A DNA stretch of 64,000 nucleotides from contig NW_005434671.1 of assembly GCF_000315625.1 (NCBI RefSeq), positions 223,033 to 287,032 of the forward strand, read 5' to 3'. The notes beneath the pieces were generated by a model. It was given only the letters and a program-made list of their open reading frames with translations, did no database searches and was not told the origin of the DNA. This document shows, one piece after another, positions 13,980-23,847 of the stretch (its first letter is position 1; each line of letters begins with the position of its first letter). Source of the stretch: Guillardia theta CCMP2712. Taxonomy: Eukaryota; Cryptophyceae; Pyrenomonadales; Geminigeraceae. Position numbers and translations under genes: made by a program.

Positions 13980-16308
13980 TTACCGAAGAGCCACTCCCAA
14001 CCATCCGCAGAAAATGCTGCACAGAAAGGTTCCTGCAATCATTTGAACATCAGCCATCTTGAAATGCATTTCCCTCTTTCATCTCATCTCATCTCATCTC
14101 ATCTCCTTGGGGGGGGGGGGGGGGGGGGGGAAAGGGAAAGGAAGTTATCTATGCTGGCTCTTGCTGCTCATTTTGTCTCTCCTTCAAAACCTCCCACCCT
14201 TCAACGAGTCTCCCCGCCCCCCTTTCACTTCAACTCTCCTCCTCCATTCTTTTCTCACCTTGCCCGCGATTGCTGGCCCGTCGATGGTGGGGCAGTGGCC
14301 GGACTTGTAGACCTGAGCAAGCATAAGATGCCAACCGAGAAGTGAAAAGAGGAAGCACAAAACAAGGCGGTAAGAGGGGAGGTGAGGGGAACAGAAGGAG
14401 AGGCAAGCGAAGCGAAGGGGAGGGGAGGGAACAGAAGGAGAGGCAAGCGAAGCGAAGGGGAGGGTAGCCAGGAGGAAACGAGCATAGCGTACGATAGGAG
14501 CAACAAACTCTCTCCCTCCTCACCTGTGCCACAGCAAGCGCAGCAATCCCGAGCATGGCAAGCCTTCCGTTCCACTGCTCCGCCGCGCGGGTCACCCCGA
14601 ACTCCCAGGGGTAGCCGGGCATGTCGTTGGACTTCTGGTAGAGGTCCAGAGTCTCGCTGACCCGAAGGGACGGTCGGTTCAGCGCCCCGACGGTGATGTC
14701 AACAAGAGCCTGGATGAAGAGAGGATCGCTGTTGAGAGCAGGAACCCTCTTGAAGTTGGTGATGCCTGCCTCCTCTGCCACCTCCCTGTACTCCTGATCG
14801 ATCTCCTCTAGAGTCTCCACATGCTCAGACACGAAGCTCAGGGGAACCACCACGAGGTTCTTGAGCCCTTCCTCGCCCAGCTGCTTCAGCACGTCGTCCG
14901 TGTATGGCTCCAACCACTTCACCGGGCCAACCCTGCTCTGGAAGCAGAGGGTGTAGTCGTATCTGTCCTCCTCCTTCCTCCCCTTGTTCACTTCCTCCAT
15001 GATCAACTCGGCACAGCGCTCGATCTGTCCCTTGTAAGGATCACCAGCCTCCACGTAGCTCTCTGGGACTCCGTGGGCAGAGAACATAACCTTCCATCCC
15101 CGTCATCGCAACAGAAGAAGACCATCCTCTCCTCGTCCTCGTCCTCCCATGCTGCCTGCCTCCCCCTTGCCCCCTTGTTTCTCGCCTCTCCTCACCTTCA
15201 CGTCCTTAGGGGTTCTCTTGAACTCGTCGAGCTCCTTGAGAATCAACTTCGCCTGCAGGGACAAACTAAGGGGTGGGAGAGCCATTGAGGATGGTGATGC
15301 ACCTGTGTGGCGAGGTAACCAGGATGATCGTACCAGTCGGGTACGACCGTGTGATCTACTCGACGAGGGTCCCACTGCTTCGGATCCTGCCTGATAATCT
15401 GTAAACACAGCCGTCAAATGCTTTCTTTCCTCCTCCACAGCTCACTCCCCCTAGGCCCAAGTCCTTCCTTCTTCCCTCCTCCTTTACCTTCTCCCCTCCT
15501 CCTGTTCCTGAACCCCAACTCCCCCAACCCCATCGTTCCCCTCCTCCTTCTCCCTCTCTGCTTCTTCACCTGGTCCAGCAACCGGATGGAGCTTCCTGTG
15601 GTGGAAATGGAGTACTGGGGGTAGAGGGGGATGATGACCAGCCGGTTGACGCCGTCAGACAGGATCTGATCCGTCGCCTCCTCCGTGAAGGGGTACCAGT
15701 ATCGCATCCCGATGTAGACCTTAGCGTCGATCCCGATCTTCTTGAGCTCTTTCTCAAGGTTGTCTCCTTGCTCCTCTGTCAACTTCACGATGGGCGATCC
15801 TCCTCCGATGGACTCGTATGCCTCCCTTGACCCAGGAGCGCGACGGGAAGCGATCCCGCGAGCAATGAAGCCCTGTAGCGGCTTGAGAGCGTTAGGAAGG
15901 CGGATGATATCCTCGTCGTTGAAGAGGTTGAAGAGGAAATCCTCTACTTCGTCCAGCTTCTCAGGCCCTCCAAGATTCAAAAACAATATTCCCAACTTGT
16001 CGCCTTCACGCATCCCACTGACCTTGGCCTGCACAGGCGACGCTTCCTGCCTGAAGCTTCCTATCCTGTTCGCCTGCCCAATCCCTCCGAAAAGCTTGCC
16101 CAAGTCCGCACCCAACGCCATTCTTGCGCTACTTACTGATCCTCTGAGTGGTCATGTCAGGGAGCATCATGGCAGGGTTGATCAGCAACCTCCTCGACAA
16201 GGCGGGGCTTCGTGTGCTCCGCAGCACGAGGGAGGGAGCATGTTGGAAGGAGGAGACCGCAGTGAAACAGATGGCCAGAGAAAGCCACCGGCAGCTGGCT
16301 CGTAGCAT
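13980..16308 (-). CDS. hemH: Plastid ferrochelatase with C-terminal LHC/HLIP-like segment (7 exons)
   Basis: Role: inserts Fe2+ into protoporphyrin IX, the last step of haem synthesis. Seen: exons 16137-16308, 15570-16060, 15303-15398, 15196-15252, 14524-15090, 14259-14312 and 13980-14057 join in frame for about 504 residues. The N-terminus [20 protein letters not shown] plus [13 protein letters not shown] is a signal peptide followed by a Phe-initiated transit peptide, a textbook cryptophyte plastid presequence. Core motifs are [10 protein letters not shown], the metal-site His in FSAHGVP and the Glu in [13 protein letters not shown]. After the enzyme come [18 protein letters not shown], a chlorophyll a/b-binding motif, and a second hydrophobic helix ([17 protein letters not shown]). 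Family knowledge: such tails occur on cyanobacterial ferrochelatase and plant FC2. Exon 2 begins after acceptor ACAGGATAG; reading through this intron instead would give an internal start (MALGADLGK). The last intron holds a G22 run and a TCTCA repeat. Confidence 0.93.
14109..14130. repeat. Poly-G run of 22 preceded by TCTCA repeats
   Basis: On the + strand about five TCTCA units (14080-14104) run into an unbroken run of 22 G, inside the last ferrochelatase intron. On the transcribed minus strand it is C22 followed by TGAGA repeats. Confidence 0.9.
14386..14465. repeat. 40-bp tandem duplication in a ferrochelatase intron
   Basis: The sequence around ACAGAAGGAGAGGCAAGCGA occurs at 14391 and again at 14431, a period of 40 bp, two copies, in the intron between exons 14524-15090 and 14259-14312. 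Confidence 0.8.
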
Positions 16309-17948
16309 CTTGCAAAGTCGAGTGAACTGGCAACAAAAAGAATGGTCAGCGAACGGAGGACACCGACATAAGTGAAACAAGACGACTTTGATAGAGCCAG
16401 TCAAACTTAGGAAGCAGACAACCAAGTATTCACGCTCTCACGCAATCGCACATCTGTGCCTTTTCCCAACAGACCAGTACAAGGATGTTATCAATCACAC
16501 GTGCATCATGTGCTGCTTCACAAGAATCTATAAAGCATAGAAGCTGTGGAACGCATGGAGTAGTAGCTGCATAGCATTGAAAATGCCGCACTGCTAGCAA
16601 GCGCAAAGAATCTATCGTTTGAAATGCTGAAAACAAACACTATTGAGGGACTTCCATACGGTTCTCAACTGAAACAAACTCCTGATTGCTTAACCTCAAT
16701 GGAATATATGAATGGTCTAGCAATCAAATCATCGCCATGGCGTTGGGTAGGCTCTCTTTGCTCGTATCGGCACACAATCATTGGCGCCTGCATGGTAAGC
16801 AAGCAGCTTGCAAGGAAAGGGGTAGGGTTAATTATCAGGGGTACTCGATTCATCCATGGGGTAGACCAGTTCAATATGGGTCAAGGTAGGGTACTATAGA
16901 AAAGAAAACCACAGGATATCGAGGGGTGATTCAAATAAAGGTGGGTAGTCGAGTGTTTTATCACGGACATGAGGGGTCATCAACAAGTCAATGGGGTGGT
17001 ACATGATGGGGTCGTCTAGTAAAAAGCTCTCTGCTCCAAACTACCCCACCCTGGCATTTTGACCGGGGGACCACACCCGAGGTCAAACTTCTATCGAGGG
17101 ACCTACCCCTGGAATCATATACAGGTTTACCTTATGTACTGGGGTACTCAAGTACCCCACCCTCACTTCACACTTCATGTCGTGTACCCTACCCACATCC
17201 TCGAGTTCTCTTTTGTTAACGGGGGTGGGTGGCCATGGTTTGGGTCCCATTCCAATCTTTTGAAACAGGAGGGTGGGGAGCACAACTCTGCTTTCAGTAC
17301 CGGTTATTTGATGAAGAAAATAGGGGGTAAGGGTACCTTATGCCCAGGTAGTGGCGAAAGGGAGGACGGTGTGAGTATGTGTGCGTGCTTTATAGGCGTG
17401 GGGGGCTAAATCTATGTTTCTAAAACATTTTTGAGTTAATATAATATTTAAACAGTATGTGTCCTCAAAGAAACTAAAATAAAAAACAATAAAACCTTCA
17501 AAGTTCTCTTGTATGTTTGTATCAATGCATGTATCAGATGTCTTGAAATTTATATGTTTGTTTTATTATAAAACACATATAGTCTTTCCATTTCGGTTCT
17601 GTTTCAAGTTATTCGAGTGAAAGGATCACCCCCACCTACCCCTTGCCCGTCATAATACCGGTTTTACGTGTATGCCTCCCCGTTCACAGCTTTGCGGACC
17701 CTACCCCCACCATGCATTCCATTTAAAAATGCAAATTTGTTTTTAATGTATACATCATTTTAGAGAAATGCTGGGTGCAATGCAAAAACACTTTTTAATC
17801 TGGAGGCCAGGGGCGAAACCCGTCATAAATGGTTCCCGGCGGGCCCGGGCCCGGTCGGGCTGGCGGGCAATAGTGGTTTCATGCTGAAGGATTTTAATGA
17901 AGCTTCGCAGGTTTGCTGCAGGATTGCGGTCTAACTAGTCCAGTCGCC
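16309..17948. other. Intergenic stretch with GGGGTA-rich island and AT-rich patch
   Basis: 16309-16700 is ordinary sequence, presumably the ferrochelatase promoter side. 16740-17410 is an island of scattered GGGGTA, GGGTAGG and TACCCCACC words about 20-40 bp apart. 17410-17620 is AT-rich. 17830-17880 is a short GC island (GGCGGGCCCGGGCCCGG). No coding frame is supported. Confidence 0.45.
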
Positions 17949-18795
17949 ATGCCGCCCAAATTGGAGAGCATGTTCGATGCGGAGGTAAGGTGAAGGGACA
18001 GGCAAGGGGGCGGGAGTGGGAGCCAAGGAGAAGAACTGTGCGTGAACTTGATCTGGTTTCATTAGAATGGTCAGAGGAAGTGCAGGACAACGGCAGGACA
18101 GGATAGTAATCTGATGCGGAAGGAGAAGGATAGGTACAGTTGGAGGCAGCAACGAACATGCAAGTGGGATAGCAGCTGAGCTAGTCGGGGGCTTCTTCTG
18201 CTTACATATGGTCGGTCAGGTAATAACAGAACTTCGGAGGCAGTTCAACATGGCTGACAAGGATGGGTCGGGGGAGATAGACGCGGAGGAGGCCTGCGAC
18301 TTGTTCAGTCAGTTCTGCTGCCCGAGGGCGACGATAGAGGAGATCAGAAGGACGTCAGCGAGCCTGAGGAATCAGATGGACCAGGACCGCAATGGCAAGA
18401 TATCTTTTGAGGAGTACGCTTTCCGTTTTGGTAGGAAACTGCAAATGGAGCTGGCTCGCAGGCGCAGGGAGGGGCTGGTGCCACGTGGTGGTTCAGGTGT
18501 GGCCGGGGGTGGTCAGGGAGGAGGATATAGCAGTATCTATCCCGCTCCTCCTACGGATGAGGAGCATGATTCCTATCTGCGGCAGCGACAGGCGCCATCC
18601 TCCTCCAAGGATCACACAAGGCTCCGGGCACAAAGACCGGAGCGGGGAGGCAATGTTGGAGCCGTTCTATCCTCCTCGCTTTCAAGAGAGTCGATGACCG
18701 TGGCTGGGATAGCCCTCGTCATGCTCATCCTGATCCTCTTCGCGATCTTCTCCGAGGGGTCGACAAAGTTCAATGCTAGATCAACGACTAGATAA
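17949..18795 (+). CDS. EF-hand protein with C-terminal membrane anchor (2 exons)
   Basis: Seen: exon 1 (17949-17984, MPPKLESMFDAE) ends at a GTAAGG donor; exon 2 (18220-18795) follows CGGTCAG in phase 0; total about 203 residues. Two canonical EF-hand loops are visible: DKDGSGEIDAEE at about residue 25 and DQDRNGKISFEE at about 65, each with Asp/Asn at positions 1, 3 and 5 and Glu at 12. A Gly/Pro-rich low-complexity linker follows. Residues of about 170-190 (VAGIALVMLILILFAIF) form one hydrophobic helix near the C-terminus, so a tail-anchored topology with a cytosolic Ca2+ sensor is likely. The partner or membrane is unknown. The exon 1 start is preferred over the ATG at 18208 because the latter lies inside the intron next to the acceptor. 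Confidence 0.8.
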
Positions 18796-18871
18796 CAAAG
18801 GATCACCATAGTCAGCCTTCAGCTGGCACACCAGGGAAGCAGGGGGAAGACAGAGTAGAGAATTGTTTCAT

Positions 18872-20361
18872 TCAACTAACACTCATCCGCCAACCTCGCT
18901 CACTTTGTTCACAGAGATGAGTTCTGTTGTAAGATAAGTCGCAAACCTTCCTTGTATCGTACTCAAACTCACCTATGTAGAACGCAAGGCGCTCGTTCGC
19001 TTCGATGTCAGGCACACAGGTTTTACCCTGCTGTGAAATGAGGAGAGGAAAACAGAAAGTGCTGCTAGAGAACCGGAGGGCAAGCAAAGGCCAATTCGGG
19101 AATCAGAAAGACAAGCTTGGCTCCTCCAGGCTGTAAGAGCCATGAGTTCAGTGTTGGTTTCATCATGCAGGATCAGGGAGAGGAAGGAGAGGGACGCGCA
19201 GGAGCAGGAGCAGGGAGCAGGGAGCAGGGAGCAGGGAGCATGGACCTTCATGTCCTTCAGAGCCTCCTCAAGACCTAGCGTCAACTGTGCCTTTCCATAC
19301 CTGAGAGAGCATTTCTCAACATGCTGCTCCGCCTCGAAGGCGTCAGGATCAAAGGCGCTTCTCAGTCACCTGACTTTCATCGTCCTCCCGCGGTCATACG
19401 ACGAGTCGAAGCGGGGACTATCCTTGAGGATGCCCTTTTTTGCACGTCAGAATCTAACCTCCTCCTCCTCCTCCTTCTCATCCTCATCCTTCTCCTCGTC
19501 CTCCTTCTCCTCCTCATCATCATCATCCTTCTCCTCCACCACCTCTTCCTCCTCCTCCTTCTCCTCCTCGGCACACTTACTTGAGGCATAGATGGATAAA
19601 TCTCTGGATCACTCTCCCGCTCAGAGCTGGGATGATCAGCAAGCATAACGTGTCAGGGCGGCACGACATCTGACTATGCCCTACCACTCGTATGTGCCAT
19701 CGCTCTCAGCAGTGCAGGCTGTGCCGATATACTGGAGCTCGACCACGTCTCCTTTCTGCGGCGACTTCAACGTCTCATTTCCAACCTGCTCACTGCCGTC
19801 ATCGCACCGCCCACCACCAGCGTCACTCTCTTGCCTTCAAGACTTTGAAGTAGAGCCCCGACTTGGTCTGCGTGTAGGACTCCAAGTCCTTGACGCTTGT
19901 CGGGAACTGAACAGTGGGTGAATCCTTCCCGCCTCCCTTGACCTAATCGCAAGGACGTCAACGGGCCTGCAAGCTTGACATGTTTCACATGACGAGTCGT
20001 CACTCACAAAGATCCTGTTTCTGTTCGTTCCAGGAGTTGACAAGCCTTTGCGGAGCCTCTCGGACTCTCGACGAAAAGTCTGCTCCTCAGCTGCATCTGC
20101 TCTGTCAACCAACAGGGACACAGCTGGAGCGGCAACAAGGAGCGAGATAACGTCTCTCCTCGTGATCCCGTCCTCGTCCTTGAGCGCCATGACTGCAAGG
20201 CTCCGACGGCTCGTCGTTGGCTGCGCGGGAAGAGCCTTCCATGCACTCCATGCGCATCTCGGGGCGACGAGAGGAGAGCATGGACCCTGCCAGCATCGGC
20301 TGACGCCTGTGAAGGCCTCGCACACTCCGCAAGCCGCGAGGAGGAGGAACAGGCGCTGCAT
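18872..20361 (-). CDS. Thylakoid-lumen FKBP-like protein with Tat-type signal (8 exons)
   Basis: Family role: peptidyl-prolyl cis-trans isomerase. Seen: exons 20008-20361, 19827-19942, 19685-19792, 19581-19626, 19370-19434, 19246-19300, 19074-19130 and 18872-19027, in frame, about 318 residues. The N-terminus MQRLFLLLAACGVCEAF is a signal peptide with Phe at the transit-peptide start; further on, TRRDVISLLVAAPAVSLLV with Ala-rich DRADAAEE is a twin-arginine lumenal signal. FKBP features: GLYFKVLKA, KGDVVELQYIG, GILKDSPRFDSSYDRG, LTLGLEEALKDMKPGG and LVFLIPELAF. Departures: the usual GWE Trp is Leu (LGLEEAL) and the aYG Tyr is replaced (AFACPP), so isomerase activity may be weak or absent. A C-terminal Cys-containing extension (CVPDIEANERLAFYIGEFEY) continues to the stop. 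Two joins are weak: a 34-bp intron at 19793-19826 and the AAAAAAG acceptor before exon 5. Divergent from the Nudix gene, about 100 bp apart. Confidence 0.8.
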
Positions 20362-20460
20362 GCCGGCCGCGCGGTGTCCTTGTTTGTGAGTCTCCTCTGA
20401 GGCGGGCTGCGGTTCGAGGATGACCAGGAGGGGAGGAGGAGCCAGGCAGAGTAGCTGGGG

Positions 20461-21570
20461 ATGGTGGTACACCATGGTGAGAGGTCGATGGTGCGGGGGA
20501 AGACGACATGGCTGGTTGTCGGAGTTGCCATGCTGGTCATCGCCATGGTCGTCCTCAAGGTAGAGCCATGGCGCCATGCTTTCAAGGGTTGCTTACCATG
20601 GAGGCGTCGATATATGATTTCATCATCGGAGTGGTTCCTCGACTGACTTGTCTGTTGTGACAGCCGCAGTCCCACCGGCAAGAGCTCGAGAACATCCCGG
20701 AAACATGGTGGAAGAGGAACCTGGGAGCAGGGAATTGCGGTGCTGGAACAAGAACGGATTGCTCTGGTCATTTTATCCTTCTCCCTCTCCTACCTGAATC
20801 CTAGAGCAGGAGTTGTCCTCCGAAGGGACCAGTCGAGGGCTCTCCCTCCTTCGGATTCCATGCAGAGATATCGCAAGGAAGGATGGACGCGATCAGTGCG
20901 TGAGCTCTTCAGTGACGGAGTGTTCTTCCGCTTGGAAAAGCACTCGGTCGTGCAGGCAGCCAGCCCCAACCACGTCATCAACGACTGGATGTGGTGCGAA
21001 GTGCCAGACATGGTGTGAGCATGCTCCTTCACTCTCTCCTCTTCCCTCCTGCATCGCAATGGATGTTGACTGCTGGATGTGTCGTCAAGGTGAACGTCCT
21101 CGCTCAAGGGACTGATGGGAAGTTCCTCGTGTTCAAACAGACCAAGTACGGCCTTGATGGGGAGAGTCTGGCAGTGAGATCTTGTTGCTCATGTCTTCAG
21201 CATCGTCTCTGACCTTTCCTGCTTTCCCACAATCTCTTTACAGCTTCTCGGAGGATACGTGAAGGCTGGGGAGAGCGCAGACGCCGCAGCTTCCCGCGAG
21301 GTCCTCGAGGAGACGGGCATGGAGTGCAAGAACATGAAGTTTCTGGGCAACTTCCGAACAGACGCAAACAGAGGCTTCGGCTACTTGTACGCGTTCTTGG
21401 GGCAGGAGTGTCAAAAGTCCTCCAAGACGGCTGAGTCAGATGATCTCGAAGTTCAGACTCCGACCTACCTGGATGTGAAGGAGCTCAGGAACGAGGTAGT
21501 GAAGGGAAGCTTCAAGGAGGTCAAGTGGACAGCGACTATTGGCCTCGCGCTGTTGTCCATGGATAAGTAG
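20461..21570 (+). CDS. Membrane-anchored Nudix hydrolase (5 exons)
   Basis: Seen: exons 20461-20559, 20664-20739, 20810-21012, 21090-21173 and 21244-21570 join in frame for about 262 residues. Exon 1 encodes a short basic N-terminus and one hydrophobic helix (TTWLVVGVAMLVIAMVVL), so a single-pass anchor or uncleaved signal. The catalytic domain has a clean Nudix box, GGYVKAGESADAAASREVLEETGM, written here as its pattern G-x5-E-x7-R-E-x2-E-E-x-G and fully satisfied. Upstream strands VNVLAQGTDGKFLVFKQ and WCEVPDM fit the fold. Family knowledge: Nudix enzymes cleave nucleoside-diphosphate-linked substrates; the substrate cannot be told from the box alone. An alternative start is the in-frame ATG at 20488. 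Divergent from the FKBP gene. Confidence 0.83.
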
Positions 21571-21683
21571 TGCCGGCACATCAACATGTCACGTCGTTCA
21601 TTCGGAAACTATTTTCGGTAGAGGAGAAATGGAAGTGATCGACAGTGCCTTGATGCGCTTCGATAGAGAGATCTCGTCCTTGC

Positions 21684-23847
21684 CTAATATCGCAGAGACC
21701 ATGTATGGCGGCGGAGCCACAAGTAGTCGGGAAGGGTGCTGATGTTGCCCTTGGCTGAGACAGCAATGCACTTGTCGTCGAAGATGTCAGCAGCAACACG
21801 CCTGACACGCCATTTGTCAGATTCGCCCTTGATCTCGCACACAATCTCACCTCACGGTAGGAGCATCAACCGCGTCGATACGAGCAAACAACTCGGCCAT
21901 GGACAGACGCCTTCCATAGTTGAGCATCTGTCTGCCAATGTCCTCGCAGACCTGGAAACCCGACAAATCAACCAAAGTGAACCACGTGACCCACAATCAA
22001 CCTGAGAAAGCGAGCTGTCCAACTGTCCAACGATGGTGGACTTGAGCTGGGTCTTCGCCAACTCGACCTTCTCGTCAGAAGCACTGTGAACCAAACGCTG
22101 GAACTCGCGGAAGATCGCCCACTGAGCCTCCATCACGTTCTTCATCTCAGCAACGTAGTAGACTCCGAAGAGGCCGGTGTCGCTGGTCAACAATCTCAGC
22201 ATCCTCGCCATGAGATTCGGAGCACAATTCTCCTACTAACCTGTACTGGGTGTTGAAGGTCATGGCACTCTGGACGAGCGGATATCCACGAGGGTTATCT
22301 CCAGCAAGCAACGAGACCATGTCAGTGCCGGAATGAATGGCAGAAGAATAGTTGGGGTCGAAGCTTCCGAGCATTGCCTGGAGACTTGTAAATTGCTGCT
22401 GGCATATTGATGTCTACGGCTCTACCTGCATGACCATAGTTGCCGGCGAATCAGCGTGGCAGATGTCAACAGTCTCCCATGCAGTGGCAACGTACGCAAG
22501 TTGCATCTAAAAGCAGGTATCAACCTCAACATCAGCTGCAGATCATTGAGAATCACCTCATCGTCTCTGACACGAATGTCCGAGCCGGTGAAGTAAGCTG
22601 GGGCAAGCGAAACCACGCCAGGACCAGAAGGAGTAGTTGGGGTAGCAGCGAAGGCCTTGGAGACCATGTTGACGAACTCGTCGTGCTCGACAGGGCCAGC
22701 AGCGACGATCACCATTCTTGAGGCGATGTAGTTGGCCTAGAAAACAAGTCATCAAAGACAGTACGCAAAACAATAATATCTTCGAATAGATGAGTTCGAT
22801 AACCAGGAGACATGAAAAATTTGGAAGAAGGAGCAGAGGGAGATTCATATATCCTGAATTCGTGCATTTCGGTTGTCTACCTGGATGTAGTTGAGGATCA
22901 AGTCACGAGTCATGTTCTTGATGTTGTCCTCAGTCCCGAGAATGGTCCTGCCGAGAGGGCTGGTCTGATAACTGAAGCAAGCATTATTCAACTACATATC
23001 TTCAACTTCACAGCACAGATGCCACTTACGCAGTGTAGTGAAGGTTGTCGAAGACGACTTCCTCCTCGAGTTTCTCGACCTCCTCCATCTCTTGCAGAAT
23101 AGTCTTCTTCTCTCTCTCGATGGCAGCAGGATCAAAGGTGCTGTTGAGAAGCATCTCTGACAGGATGTTGAGAGATTCTCCAACCTGATTGAAGTCAGAA
23201 ACACGCCCATGCCGATCAAAGGGTTTACATCTTTCTTCAAGACGTTTGCGTAGTAGACCGTTTGCTCACGGGAGGTGTAAGCATTAAGGCGGCATCCCAT
23301 CTGTTCCACTTTCTTCTCGAACTATCAATACAACACAACTTCAGAACCAACCAACTGAGGGAAGTCATAGGAACCTGTCCCTGAGTCGAGTTCTTAGAGC
23401 CCTTGAAGAACATGTGCTCGAGGAAGTGAGCACTTCCGTTCCCATCATCAGTCTCATAGCGGCTTCCAGACTTGATAAAGACTCCAACAGCGACGCTCTC
23501 CCCAGGCGTCTTTTCCGTGGCAACCCTCATTCCGTTGGGAAGGGTGGTCACCTGCACGAATTTGAGCAACGACTATCACAGATGAACGTACAGACCTTGG
23601 TTGCAGGAAGCTTCAACAGTGCCGGATCGATCTGATAGGATGGTGGCAGCGGTCCGCAGTAGGACTTGCGCAACTGAGCGAATGTAAGTCAACCATAATG
23701 CAAGTGAGCAGCTCGACTCACTCCAGTGAAGATGCCTGCTGAGTACAGGTCTGCCTCATTGGGGTGGGCAACTGTAGAGGCAAACCTCTTGGACAGAGCA
23801 GAGGTTTTCCCAACACGAGAAATGAACAGATTCCCTGCGCGCCTCAT
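21684..23847 (-). CDS. PMPCB: Mitochondrial processing peptidase beta subunit (12 exons)
   Basis: Role: catalytic subunit of the matrix peptidase that removes mitochondrial presequences; M16 zinc metallopeptidase. Seen: exons 23722-23847, 23596-23673, 23375-23551, 23229-23321, 23030-23184, 22881-22971, 22557-22736, 22426-22506, 22241-22377, 22002-22182, 21851-21951 and 21684-21801 give about 505 residues. The inverted zinc motif is HFLEH (in [14 protein letters not shown]), with the distal Glu in [17 protein letters not shown]. Other landmarks are [28 protein letters not shown] and [12 protein letters not shown]. The N-terminus [20 protein letters not shown] is basic and amphipathic, a mitochondrial presequence. 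All catalytic residues are present, favouring beta over the inactive alpha subunit; a bc1 core-I role as in plants cannot be excluded. Convergent with the Nudix gene, about 115 bp between stops. Confidence 0.94.

Noticed and set aside
15414-15569. Apparent extension of the ferrochelatase exon past LLDQ
   Set aside because: This is pyrimidine/purine-rich intron sequence after a GTGAAG donor; splicing to exon 15303-15398 restores the conserved ferrochelatase sequence.
16062-16121. Internal ferrochelatase start MALGADLGK
   Set aside because: It lies inside an intron bounded by GTAAGT and GGATAG. Removing the intron joins the plastid presequence to the enzyme in frame.
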